Source of the DNA: Pseudomonadota bacterium
GTDB lineage: Bacteria > Pseudomonadota > Alphaproteobacteria > Micropepsales > Micropepsaceae
DNA length: 23,273 nt
Assembly (NCBI GenBank): GCA_021817355.1
Contig: JAKAVI010000438.1
Coordinates: 1 to 23,273, forward strand
Direction of reading: 5' to 3'
Shown here: in pieces, positions 8,882 through 16,580 of the stretch
How positions within the stretch are numbered: the stretch's first letter is position 1
How the letters are laid out: every line of letters starts with the position of its first letter
The notes under the pieces: model-generated
What the model was told of the DNA's origin: nothing
What the model saw: only the letters and a program-made list of their open reading frames with translations
Database searches by the model: none
Made by a program: the position numbers and the translations under genes

Positions 8882-9712
8882 ATGACGTTCATGCCCTACC
8901 TTTCTGCCGCACTCAACGTCATGACCGCTGCCGCGCGCAAGGCCGGCCGCCGCCTGATCCGTGATTTTGGTGAAGTCGAAAATCTGCAGATCTCGCTCAA
9001 GGGACCAGGGGATTTCGTCAGCGTTGCCGACCAGCGTACCGAGCGCATCTTGCTTGAGGAATTGCAGAAAGCCCGCCCGGGCTATGGTTTTTTGCTGGAA
9101 GAATCGGGCCTGATCGAAGGCCCTGACAAGACCCATCGTTTCATCATCGATCCCCTCGATGGCACGACCAATTTTCTGCATGGCATTCCTCACTTTGCCA
9201 TCTCGATGGCACTGGAACGCGAGGGGCAGCTGGTCTCGGCGGTCGTCTTTAATCCGATTACCGACGAGATGTTCGTCGCTGAGAAGGGCAGCGGTGCCTA
9301 TCTCAATGACAAGCGTCTGCGTGTGGCCGCACGCAAGCACATGAACGAGGCCTTGTTCGCAACCGGCATTCCGTTCGTGGGACGGGGCGATCACTTTGCC
9401 TATCTGCAGGAGCTTTCGGCGGTGATGGGAATTACCCCCGGAGTGCGCCGTTTCGGCTCGGCCGCGCTCGACTTGGCCTGGGTCGCAGCCGGTCGCTACG
9501 ACGGCTTCTGGGAACACGGTCTGAAGGCCTGGGATGTGGCAGCCGGAATTCTGCTCGTGCGCGAGGCCCACGGGATGGTTACGGACCTCAGCGGAGGCAG
9601 CACCATGCTCGACAGCGGCGATATTCTGGCCAGCAATGAGAACCTGCATCCCCAGATGCTGCACCTGCTCAAGAGTGCTGGCAGAGGGGCGCGGCCACCG
9701 TCTCACGGTTGA
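8882..9712 (+). CDS. suhB: Inositol monophosphatase family protein (SuhB-like)
   Basis: Mg2+/Li+-sensitive phosphatase fold acting on myo-inositol-1-phosphate or related sugar phosphates; in E. coli SuhB also joins rRNA antitermination complexes. 276 residues. Metal-binding motifs are complete: EESG (E73/E74), IDPLDGTTNF (D90, D93) and WDVAAG (W217, D218). The ATG at 8882 immediately follows the efp stop (TAGATG); a second in-frame ATG at 8891 is a possible alternative start. Pairing with efp is common in alphaproteobacteria. The true substrate is not readable from sequence. Confidence 0.9.
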   Translation: MTFMPYLSAALNVMTAAARKAGRRLIRDFGEVENLQISLKGPGDFVSVADQRTERILLEELQKARPGYGFLLEESGLIEGPDKTHRFIIDPLDGTTNFLHGIPHFAISMALEREGQLVSAVVFNPITDEMFVAEKGSGAYLNDKRLRVAARKHMNEALFATGIPFVGRGDHFAYLQELSAVMGITPGVRRFGSAALDLAWVAAGRYDGFWEHGLKAWDVAAGILLVREAHGMVTDLSGGSTMLDSGDILASNENLHPQMLHLLKSAGRGARPPSHG

Positions 9713-9767
9713 GCCCTGCGCGCGCAGCGCCTAAAGTGTGGCTTCGCAGACGCGTCAGGCTGGGCTC

Positions 9768-10592
9768 ATGACCGAGATATCCTTTCGCCGGCTTGCCCGG
9801 ACAAGCTTCATTGTTGCCGTGGCGGCGGCAGCCTTCAGCTGGAAAGCGGCGGCCATCGCGCAGGTTCAGATGTATCCCGGTGATGATGTCACCGTGAACC
9901 CCTGGGCGGTACCTAATCCGGCTTCCGAGAGCAATCTGCCCCCGGTGCACCTGCATCCACCACACCCGGTCAAGCCTGTGCGCCGCCGGAGCAGACACGC
10001 CCGACCCTACCTCAAGACGAGGGTGGTGAAGCGCCATCGGCCAAAGCCCGAAATCACCCCTGCCCGCCCTGTGGCCGCCAAAGCGGCCCCGACTTCGGTG
10101 CATGCCCGCCGGCACACGAGGAGCCCTGTGCGGCCCAACGCCACCCCTATCCCCTTCTCTTTTGGCACGACGGCTGTGCCTGCCGCCGCGCCCACCCCTG
10201 CCACGCCACCAGCGAGCCACACGGGCGCCACCGCTGCGACGCCCCACATCACCGTGCCAAAGGGCCTCTCCAAGCAGGCGTCGGTGCTGTTCAACCGCAA
10301 CTCCTTCGCATTGTCGGATAACACCACAGCAACCCTGAATGATCTGGCCTTCAGTCTGAAAACCGCACTCGCCAGTGGCGCCAGCCGTGTCGAGCTGGTG
10401 GGCTATGGTGGCAATCCCGGAAGCACCTCATCGTCGGCGCGACGGCTGAGCCTCGAGCGGGCGCTGGCCGTGCGCCAGGCGTTGATCGCAGATGGCGTGC
10501 CGGCCGAACGTATCGACGTGCGGGCGCTTGGCGGCGTGCCGGCCAGTGATCACGGTGCCACCGACCGCGTCGATATCTTCATCAAGTCCTGA
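9768..10592 (+). CDS. Exported OmpA-like protein with basic Pro-rich linker
   Basis: 274 residues. The N-terminus (residues 1-32) is a signal peptide: Arg residues, a hydrophobic Ala/Val stretch, and a likely cut near AIAQ. Residues 58-165 are low complexity: first Pro/His/Arg/Lys-rich, then Pro/Ala/Thr-rich. Residues 166-274 form an OmpA C-terminal domain (FNRNSFAL, LSLERALAVRQALI, VPAERIDVRALGG). The OmpA domain normally binds peptidoglycan diaminopimelate through an Asp in GHTD and an Arg in LSxxRA. Here the arginine remains (R231), but GHTD is replaced by GYGG, so the Asp is Gly215. There is no beta-barrel domain. I use ATG 9768; a GTG at 9738 would only lengthen the signal region. The last 43 bases overlap the convergent transporter gene. 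Confidence 0.8.
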   Translation: MTEISFRRLARTSFIVAVAAAAFSWKAAAIAQVQMYPGDDVTVNPWAVPNPASESNLPPVHLHPPHPVKPVRRRSRHARPYLKTRVVKRHRPKPEITPARPVAAKAAPTSVHARRHTRSPVRPNATPIPFSFGTTAVPAAAPTPATPPASHTGATAATPHITVPKGLSKQASVLFNRNSFALSDNTTATLNDLAFSLKTALASGASRVELVGYGGNPGSTSSSARRLSLERALAVRQALIADGVPAERIDVRALGGVPASDHGATDRVDIFIKS

Positions 10593-11821
10593 TCAGGGCC
10601 GGGATGATGGGCCGAGTATTCGGCCATATCGATCTGCCGCGCCTCGCGGCCGATATAGGCAAAGATCGCTATGAATACCGCAGCCGCGGCGGCCACCAAG
10701 GCGAGCGCCGCCCCGTAACTGCCATAGACGCCCTCCAGTTGGGCCTGCATGGTGGCATTGTACGAAGCCAGAAAATTGCCCAGTTGATAGATCGTGCCAG
10801 GAAAGGTGCCACGGGCTTCGGGCGGCGACAATTCATTGAGATGGGCCGGAATAACGCCCCAGCAGCCCTGGACCATGAACTGCATGGCGAAAGCAGCTGC
10901 CCCCAAGACGTAGACAGAGCTTGAAAAGGCCCAGAACGGAATGATGGGCAGCGACAGCAGTGCCCCAAGGATGAGTGCCCGCCGCCGGCCGATGCGCTGC
11001 GACAAAGCCCCAAAGAACAGACCGCCCAGTATGGCGCCACCTGCGGCAATGATATTGATCGCACTGATCAGGCCATGGCGCATGCCTTTGTCGACCTTGA
11101 GCAGGGTCGGATAAAGATCCTGCGTACCGTGACTGAAGAGGTTCATCGCCATCATGAACAGCATGGCGTAAAGCGCGAGCCGCCAGTGTTCGCGCAGTAG
11201 CGCCAGCGTGCGGGGGCGCGGTCTGCCACCGCGATGAAAACCCGGTGACTCCCGTACATAGCGACGGATGAAGAGCACGAGCAGCGCGGGCAGGATGCCG
11301 ACCATGAACATGCCGCGCCAGCCAAGGTAGGGGTAAAGAAGCCCATAGACCGCTGATGCGAGGAGCAGGCCGCTCGGATAGCCCGCCTGCAACAGGCCGG
11401 AGACGATCCCGCGGGCCTCCACCGGCACGCTTTCCATTGTCAGGGATGCGCCAACGCCCCATTCCCCGCCCATTGCAATTCCGAAGAGGGCGCGGATGAC
11501 AAGAAACGTCCAGAGATTGGGAGCAAAAGCCGTGGCGAAACCCAGGACCGCATAGCAGGCGACATCCACCATCAGCACCGGCCGGCGGCCATAATGATCG
11601 GCGAGACGGCCAAACAGAAAGGCCCCCACCGGACGCAGCGCCAGGGTCAGCGTAATCGCCCAGGTGATGGCAGACACCGAACAGTTGAACGACCGGGCGA
11701 TATCGGTGACCAGAAAGATCAGCAGAAAGAAGTCGAAGGCATCCAGCGTCCAGCCAAGATAGGCCGCCAAGACCGCATTGCGCTGCTCTTTTGTTGCGCC
11801 CCGAAGCATATCGCTCAGCAT
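10550..11821 (-). CDS. MFS monocarboxylate/sialate-type transporter (SHS/Jen1-like)
   Basis: Inner-membrane proton symporter of 423 residues with about twelve hydrophobic segments. The N-terminus (GWTLDAFDFFLLIFLVTDI) and the loop GRLADHYGRRPVL are typical of the sialate:H+ symporter branch of the MFS. Residues 227-239 read NLFSHGTQDLYPT, an exact match to the NXX(S/T)HX(S/T)QDXXXT signature of the Jen1 lactate/pyruvate carriers. It lies downstream of the CoA-transferase genes on the same strand (89-base gap), so a short-chain carboxylate or keto acid is the likely cargo; the exact substrate is inference. Its 3' end runs 43 bases into the convergent OmpA-like gene. A weak ribosome site precedes ATG 11821; ATG 11809 is an alternative. 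Confidence 0.85.
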   Translation of the reverse strand: MLSDMLRGATKEQRNAVLAAYLGWTLDAFDFFLLIFLVTDIARSFNCSVSAITWAITLTLALRPVGAFLFGRLADHYGRRPVLMVDVACYAVLGFATAFAPNLWTFLVIRALFGIAMGGEWGVGASLTMESVPVEARGIVSGLLQAGYPSGLLLASAVYGLLYPYLGWRGMFMVGILPALLVLFIRRYVRESPGFHRGGRPRPRTLALLREHWRLALYAMLFMMAMNLFSHGTQDLYPTLLKVDKGMRHGLISAINIIAAGGAILGGLFFGALSQRIGRRRALILGALLSLPIIPFWAFSSSVYVLGAAAFAMQFMVQGCWGVIPAHLNELSPPEARGTFPGTIYQLGNFLASYNATMQAQLEGVYGSYGAALALVAAAAAVFIAIFAYIGREARQIDMAEYSAHHPGPDQDLMKISTRSVAP

Positions 11822-11842
11822 GTTTGCCCGCCGCCTGGTGAT

Positions 11843-11866
11843 CCCTCCCTGAGGCTAGGGGGAGGG
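11843..11866 (-). repeat. Inverted repeat upstream of the transporter start
   Basis: CCCTCCC (11843-11849) and GGGAGGG (11860-11866) can form a 7-bp stem with a 10-base loop, 22 bases before the transporter ATG on the minus strand. There is no T run, so it is not a standard terminator. It may attenuate or set the ratio between CoA-transferase and transporter expression, or be chance. Confidence 0.4.
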
Positions 11867-11910
11867 CACCCATGGCGCAATGGCGCGCGAGCAGATTGCC
11901 GCCCTCAGGC

Positions 11911-12540
11911 TCAGTCGACCAGTGTTGCCTCAGTCTTGCTGCGGAGTTCATCAATCTTGACGTCGGGAGCCAGCTCGACGAGCTTAAGTCCCCCGGTGAC
12001 GACGTCCAGGACCGCAAGATTGGTGATGATACGCTGTACGCATTGAACGCCGGTCAAGGGCAGTGTGCAGTGCCGCAGCAGCTTGGCGTTTCCGGCTTTG
12101 TCGGTATGGTCCATGGTCACGACGCAGCGCTTGACGCCGGCCACCAGATCCATTGCCCCACCCATGCCCTTTACGAGCTTGCCAGGTACCATCCAGTTGG
12201 CAAGATCGCCCGTCTCACTGACTTCCATGGCACCCAGGATGGACAGGTCAATGTGCCCGCCACGAATCATGGCAAAGCTTTCCGCAGAGGAGAAAAATGA
12301 GGTTTGCGGCAGCGCGGTCACCGTCTGCTTGCCGGCATTGATGAGATCGGCGTCGATTTCGTCATCGTGCGGAAATGGCCCCATGCCCAGCATGCCGTTT
12401 TCGCTCTGCAGCGTCACATGCATGCCCGCCGGAATATAGTTGGCGACGAGGGTGGGAATCCCGATGCCGAGATTGACATAGAAGCCGTCGCGCAATTCCT
12501 GTGCCGCGCGTTTGGCCATATCGTCTCTGGTCCAGGCCAT
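11911..12540 (-). CDS. scoB: 3-oxoacid CoA-transferase, subunit B
   Basis: Beta subunit of a succinyl-CoA:3-ketoacid (acetoacetate) CoA-transferase. 209 residues. It carries the catalytic glutamate motif [10 protein letters not shown] (E47), which forms the glutamyl-CoA thioester, plus the conserved [15 protein letters not shown] and [14 protein letters not shown] segments. I start at ATG 12540 ([13 protein letters not shown]), preceded by AGGAGAG (12552-12546 on the minus strand). The alpha-subunit gene lies 30 bases upstream, so the heteromer is made from one transcript. It activates acetoacetate or a similar 3-keto acid at the expense of succinyl-CoA or another acyl-CoA; the acyl donor cannot be read from the sequence. 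Confidence 0.93.
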   Translation of the reverse strand: MAWTRDDMAKRAAQELRDGFYVNLGIGIPTLVANYIPAGMHVTLQSENGMLGMGPFPHDDEIDADLINAGKQTVTALPQTSFFSSAESFAMIRGGHIDLSILGAMEVSETGDLANWMVPGKLVKGMGGAMDLVAGVKRCVVTMDHTDKAGNAKLLRHCTLPLTGVQCVQRIITNLAVLDVVTGGLKLVELAPDVKIDELRSKTEATLVD

Positions 12541-12570
12541 AACTGCTCTCCTGAATGACCTCAAAGGGCC

Positions 12571-13266
12571 TCAAGCGCGTGTCGTGCGCTGTTCGATGCG
12601 CTTCTCGTAATCGCGACCTTCCAAGATGCGCTGGACAAAAATCCCCGGCGTATGGATGTGGTCGGGATCAAGGGTGCCAACAGGCACCAGCTGCTCGACC
12701 TCCGCGACCGTCACCTTTGCGGCGGTTGCCATCATCGGATTGAAATTGCGCGCCGTCTTGCGATAGACGAGATTTCCCTCTTCGTCGCCCTTCCAGGCCT
12801 TGACGATCGCAAGGTCGGCTCTTAGCCCACGCTCAAGAACAAAGGTTTCGCCATCAAAGACCTTGAGTTCCTTTCCTTCGGCAATCACCGTGCCAACCCC
12901 GGTTTTCGTATAAAAGCCCGGGATGCCGGCACCGCCTGCTCGAATGCGTTCTGCCAGCGTGCCTTGCGGATTGAATTCGAGTTCAAGCTCGCCCGACAGA
13001 TATTGGCGCTCAAAGGTCGCGTTCTCACCCACATATGAGCTGATCATTTTCCTGATCTGTCTTGTGGCGAGCAAAAGACCGAGGCCAAAGTCGTCCACTC
13101 CGGCATTGTTGGAGATGACAGTCAGGTCCTTGACCTTGCTGTCACGCAGCGCTGCAATCAGCTTTTCCGGAATACCGCAAAGTCCGAAGCCTCCTGACAT
13201 GATCGTCATGCCATCGAACAAAAGGCCATCGAGCGCCGACTGTGCGTCTTTATAGACTTTCTGCAT
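12571..13266 (-). CDS. scoA: 3-oxoacid CoA-transferase, subunit A
   Basis: Alpha subunit of the same enzyme, 231 residues. Characteristic segments are MSGGFGLCGIPEKLI (the CoA-binding glycine-rich loop), DLTVISNNAGVDDFGLG, and the central GAGIPGFYTKTGVGT; the downstream FNPMMATAA segment also matches the family. The start is taken as the ATG at 13264-13266 (MQKVYKDAQSAL); another ATG two codons earlier (13272) is equally possible, and neither has a strong ribosome site. It is the first gene of the scoA-scoB-transporter unit. The 63-base gap before it follows the stop of the sulfotransferase-like gene on the same strand, so read-through from that unit is possible. Confidence 0.93.
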   Translation of the reverse strand: MQKVYKDAQSALDGLLFDGMTIMSGGFGLCGIPEKLIAALRDSKVKDLTVISNNAGVDDFGLGLLLATRQIRKMISSYVGENATFERQYLSGELELEFNPQGTLAERIRAGGAGIPGFYTKTGVGTVIAEGKELKVFDGETFVLERGLRADLAIVKAWKGDEEGNLVYRKTARNFNPMMATAAKVTVAEVEQLVPVGTLDPDHIHTPGIFVQRILEGRDYEKRIEQRTTRA

Positions 13267-13329
13267 GTGCATGTTCCGACGCGTCTGGTGCAGGCTTATC
13301 GCAATACGCAAGCCGCGCGCAAGTCCAGG

Positions 13330-13947
13330 TCAAAGACCGATGCGGGCCCGGAACTCCGCGGTGCTGTTGGTACGCGGAAAAGCTTCCGCAGGTACCCTAC
13401 ATTGCAGGAAGCGGCACAGCGGATCCCAGCCTTCGGCGACGTCATAGGTCAGGAGGCGGTCGGGGCCCAGGGCCGCTGCGACCGCACGATTGTGAGCCTC
13501 GTAGACCGCAATCACATGGGCCTTGTCGAAGCGCTGGCCGAAGACCTTCTCGAGGAGTACGCGCGCCATGCGCTGCTGCGCGCCGCGCACGCCTTCGGCA
13601 GGACCGGCATTAAGGATGCCGTCAAAAATGGTTTGGGAGATGCTCGCGTACCAAGCCTCACTGTCGCGCCGGGTCAATATGAACTTGGCGGCGGGAAATT
13701 GCTGCGCCAGTTCACGCCAGAAGTGGCAGACCGGCCAGTCCACGCCGGCGCGATAATCAGCGAGAAAGCTTTTCCACTCCGGGGGCTCCCCGAGCAGCGC
13801 CCGCCGCCAGATCTCCGCATGGTGAGGCTGCTGAAACACTTCGAGCATGTGATAGCATGGAGCATAACCCAACTGCTCGAGTGCCGCTCGCAGCGACAGG
13901 GTTCCCGTACGCCCGAAGCCTGCGCCAATAACCTCCACCCGCGCCAT
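13330..13947 (-). CDS. Sulfotransferase family protein (Sulfotransferase_4-like)
   Basis: 205 residues, predicted cytoplasmic. The N-terminus has a P-loop-like PAPS-binding motif, VIGAGFGRTGTLSLRAAL (residues 6-23), with LEQLGYAPCYHM after it. Residues 89-104 (FILTRRDSEAWYASIS) resemble the 3'-phosphate-binding motif, with the family's conserved Arg and Ser. This pattern fits the Pfam Sulfotransferase_4 family, common in proteobacteria but mostly uncharacterised. I start at ATG 13947, where homology-like sequence begins; the 39 residues encoded upstream look non-coding. It lies 135 bases downstream of the MFS_3 gene on the same strand. Acceptor unknown; some members may not be sulfotransferases at all. 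Confidence 0.75.
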   Translation of the reverse strand: MARVEVIGAGFGRTGTLSLRAALEQLGYAPCYHMLEVFQQPHHAEIWRRALLGEPPEWKSFLADYRAGVDWPVCHFWRELAQQFPAAKFILTRRDSEAWYASISQTIFDGILNAGPAEGVRGAQQRMARVLLEKVFGQRFDKAHVIAVYEAHNRAVAAALGPDRLLTYDVAEGWDPLCRFLQCRVPAEAFPRTNSTAEFRARIGL

Positions 13948-14082
13948 CCCTCGCCATCTGCCCAGCCACTTTGACCCAGTCCCCTGGCGCAGGCAACTCT
14001 GTGGACCTTCTGCAACGCGCAAGACCCCGGGCCAGGCAACAATTCCTGCTGACAACCTTCCCACCCGCCAGCACCGCAGGGA

Positions 14083-15360
14083 CTATGGCTGGGGAACGAC
14101 CTCACTCAGCCGGTCAACCTGACGCAATTTGGGGAAGCCCCACATCCAAAGCGCTGCCACCAGAAGGGTCCCAATGCCGCCGGCAACCACGGCAGGCACG
14201 GTGCCCCACCAGCTGGCGGTGAGGCCCGACTCGAATTCACCCAGTTCGTTTGAGGCGCCGACAAACAGCATGTTGACGGCACTGACGCGCCCGCGCATGG
14301 CATCGGGTGTTGCCATCTGGATGAGGGAGGTGCGAATGAAGACGCTCACCATATCGGAGCCCCCGAGCACAAAGAGCGCAGCCAGAGAAATGTAAAAGCT
14401 GGTCGACAGGCCAAAGAGGATGGTTGCGAGGCCGAACACCGCAACAGCGGCAAACATCGCCCTGCCGGCATGTCGCTGCAGCGGCCAGCGGCCAAAGCAG
14501 ATGGCCATCAGGGCCGCACCCAGCGCCGGGGCGCTGCGCAGCATGCCAAGTCCAAGCGGGCCGACATGAAGAATGTCACGCGCATAGGCTGGCAACAACG
14601 CCACGGCGCCCCCCAGCAGGACCGCAAAGAGGTCGAGGGATATCGCCCCCAGAACCACCGGGCGTGAGCGCACGAAACGCACACCTTCGCCAACCCGCTC
14701 ATAGGCCCCGGCCGGGCGATTGTGCCCGGATGAGCGGCGTCGGCCGCCAAGGCATGTGACCGCCAATGCCGCGGCGCTGAAACAGAGCACGCATGTGCTG
14801 TAGGCTGCGACCGGACCCAGCACATAGAGAAAGCCGCCCAGCGCTGGTCCGGCAATGACTGCGGTCTGGAATACTGACGAGCTCCAGCCAATGGCTTTGG
14901 GAAGGCGCTCAAACGGCACCAGAAACGGCAGGAGTGAGGAACCGGCAGGACCTGCAAATCCGCGACCTGCGCCCAAGAGCACAAGGACAAGATAGAAGGG
15001 CAAGGTGTGCGTGATCTTCAGGTCACTGAGCAGAACGAACAAGATCGCGCAACCTGCGCTCACCGCCAGGCTGATCGCATAGATGTGGCGTTGGTCCCTG
15101 CGATCGACGATGTCGCCGGCCGGAAGGGTCAGAAGAAACATCGGCACGAACTGGCTGAGACCGACGAGGCCGAGGGCAAGTGGGGTGCGGGCGATGGCAT
15201 AGATCTGCCAGCCCACCGCAACCGAGAGGATCTGCGCGGCCACCGCCGAAAAAAAGCGCGCCCCGAGAAAGAGGTAAAAGTCCCCGTCACGGTAGCAAAA
15301 TGGTTCTGCCCCGCTCATCAGCCCTGCGCTTTGCGGCGGCGCTGCCTCGTCTTTTGCCAT
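14083..15360 (-). CDS. MFS transporter, MFS_3/EntS-like exporter
   Basis: 425 residues with about twelve membrane segments. The N-terminal RDGDFYLFLGARFFSAVAAQ and VGWQIYAIARTPLALGLVGL, the LPAGDIVDRRDQRH loop after the second helix, and the GRGFAGPAGSSLLPFLVP segment are typical of the DHA3/MFS_3 group that includes the enterobactin exporter EntS. The second half has MATPDAMRGRVSAVNMLF, a conserved MFS_3 motif. The ATG (15358-15360) shares one base with the stop of the glycosyltransferase (TGATG), so the two are translationally coupled. Drug or metabolite export is likely; the cargo is unknown. Confidence 0.87.
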   Translation of the reverse strand: MAKDEAAPPQSAGLMSGAEPFCYRDGDFYLFLGARFFSAVAAQILSVAVGWQIYAIARTPLALGLVGLSQFVPMFLLTLPAGDIVDRRDQRHIYAISLAVSAGCAILFVLLSDLKITHTLPFYLVLVLLGAGRGFAGPAGSSLLPFLVPFERLPKAIGWSSSVFQTAVIAGPALGGFLYVLGPVAAYSTCVLCFSAAALAVTCLGGRRRSSGHNRPAGAYERVGEGVRFVRSRPVVLGAISLDLFAVLLGGAVALLPAYARDILHVGPLGLGMLRSAPALGAALMAICFGRWPLQRHAGRAMFAAVAVFGLATILFGLSTSFYISLAALFVLGGSDMVSVFIRTSLIQMATPDAMRGRVSAVNMLFVGASNELGEFESGLTASWWGTVPAVVAGGIGTLLVAALWMWGFPKLRQVDRLSEVVPQP

Positions 15361-16445
15361 CAATCCCCGGTGCTATGGGCACGTGCCAAGACCCGACGGT
15401 AGACTGCAAAAGTTCCGCGCACATAGGCCTCCGCCGTGAACTGACTCTCAAAGCTGCGCAGGCCACCCTCCACGAGGCGCTGGGCCAGATCCGGTGCGTT
15501 CAGGATCAATCGGATCGCTGCAGCCAGAGCCGGGGGATTATCAATGGGGACCATAAGTCCATTCTCGCCATCGCGGACATAGGCACGCGGTCCCTGCGCC
15601 GCCGCCACGATGAGTGGCCGGCGCGCGGACCACGCTTCCGCCATCACCGTACCGAACGGTTCGAAGCGCGAAGGCATGACACAGACATCGCAGGCCGAAA
15701 GAAGCCCCGCGCGGTCTTCCTGCCAGCCCAGAAAGCGGACCCGTGCACCAAGCCCGAGCGTCCGAACAAGCTCTTCATACTCCTTCCGGTTTGGGCCTTC
15801 CCCGGCGATCCACAAAAAAGCGTCATCGACCTCTTTCAGCGCGTGCAGCAGGGTGTCGATCCCCTTCTTGGGATGAAGCCGCGCCAGTACGAGCAGCAAG
15901 CTGACGTCAGCAGGCGTATCGAAGCGGGCACGGCTGACGGGCGTCACGGCGCCCTCCTGGAGCGTGGAAAAGGTGTGGACGCGGGCAATGTGATCCTCGT
16001 CAACGCCACCTTCGCGCAAATGCCGTTCCAGATCAGGCGTGATCGCGATGAAGTCGTCGCAGGCCCGAAAGTCCTTCATCTGGCGATAGCCGCCGAACCA
16101 GCCGATGTTGACGCAATCTACTCGCCGGCGCGCAAAATGCCCAGCGCGTCCGGTCCAGTACTGGGCGATCTGCGGGCCAAAGTTCTGATGTGCCCGCTCC
16201 AGGGCACGACGCGTCGGCCAGGGCCACAACGGCCGGAAACCGGCAGTGGCCACGGGGATGCCCAGGTCCTTGAGCCGTGCGATCTGGCGGGACGGCACGT
16301 TGGGCCGCACCGCGACATATTGGCGGAGGCCGGCCCGGTGCAGCGCCTCGACCGCGTCAAAGAAAAAGGTCTCAATCCCGCCGATTCCGGCGCCAGACAT
16401 AACCTGGAACACCTTAATCGGAGCCGCCTTATCCACAACACGCAT
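15360..16445 (-). CDS. Glycosyltransferase family 4
   Basis: Retaining GT-B glycosyltransferase of 361 residues, probably acting at the cytoplasmic face of the inner membrane. The N-terminal domain begins KVFQVMSGAGIGGIETFFFDAVEAL (the GG-E acceptor/donor loop). The C-terminal domain has LARLHPKKGIDTLL and GEGPNRKEYEEL, then SRFEPFGTVMAEAW, whose two glutamates (E262, E270) form the EX7E nucleotide-sugar motif. I use the ATG at 16443-16445; the codon before it is TTG. A GGGGG run upstream on the minus strand could act as ribosome site. First gene of a unit with the MFS_3 exporter. Donor sugar and acceptor cannot be told from sequence. Confidence 0.88.
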   Translation of the reverse strand: MRVVDKAAPIKVFQVMSGAGIGGIETFFFDAVEALHRAGLRQYVAVRPNVPSRQIARLKDLGIPVATAGFRPLWPWPTRRALERAHQNFGPQIAQYWTGRAGHFARRRVDCVNIGWFGGYRQMKDFRACDDFIAITPDLERHLREGGVDEDHIARVHTFSTLQEGAVTPVSRARFDTPADVSLLLVLARLHPKKGIDTLLHALKEVDDAFLWIAGEGPNRKEYEELVRTLGLGARVRFLGWQEDRAGLLSACDVCVMPSRFEPFGTVMAEAWSARRPLIVAAAQGPRAYVRDGENGLMVPIDNPPALAAAIRLILNAPDLAQRLVEGGLRSFESQFTAEAYVRGTFAVYRRVLARAHSTGD

Positions 16446-16517
16446 CAACGAGCCCCCAAGGCTGGGAACATCAAGGCCATAAACGACATTTCGATACAGT
16501 AAGCTGCTTTCATTTAT

Positions 16518-16530
16518 GCCAATTATTGGC
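16518..16530. repeat. Palindrome GCCAATTATTGGC
   Basis: Perfect inverted repeat of six bases around one central base, lying 50 bases before the sulfotransferase start and 72 bases before the glycosyltransferase start. Confidence 0.7.
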
Positions 16531-16535
16531 GATTA

Positions 16536-16547
16536 CCTTGCGCAAGG
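16536..16547. repeat. Palindrome CCTTGCGCAAGG
   Basis: Perfect 12-base self-complementary sequence. Its right arm also belongs to CGCAAGGGTTGCG (16541-16553), so two mutually exclusive hairpins or dimer sites are possible. Confidence 0.7.
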
Positions 16548-16580
16548 GTTGCGACTCTAGCAATAGCCGCAATAGGGGAC

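Larger units (their letters stand above)
16446..16580. promoter_or_regulatory. Divergent control region with two perfect palindromes
   Basis: This 135-base gap between the glycosyltransferase (-) and the sulfotransferase (+) is noticeably richer in A and T than the flanking genes. It holds GCCAATTATTGGC (16518-16530, arms of six around a central T) and, five bases on, CCTTGCGCAAGG (16536-16547, a perfect 12-mer). The second overlaps a further inverted repeat CGCAA-GGG-TTGCG (16541-16553). Paired palindromes in a divergent intergenic region suggest a dimeric repressor or activator site. No confident -35/-10 pair is seen on either strand. Confidence 0.5.

Noticed and set aside
8327..9706. Open frame of about 459 codons on the minus strand opposite efp and the monophosphatase gene
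   Set aside because: Spans two clear genes antisense, composition is that of a shadow frame, no recognisable domain.
10833..12017. Second minus-strand frame (about 394 codons) overlapping the SHS-type carrier
   Set aside because: Out of frame with the carrier and lacks membrane segments or domains.
15180..16502. Plus-strand frame of about 440 codons opposite the GT4 gene
   Set aside because: Shadow of the glycosyltransferase; Arg/His/Pro-rich random-like sequence with no motif.
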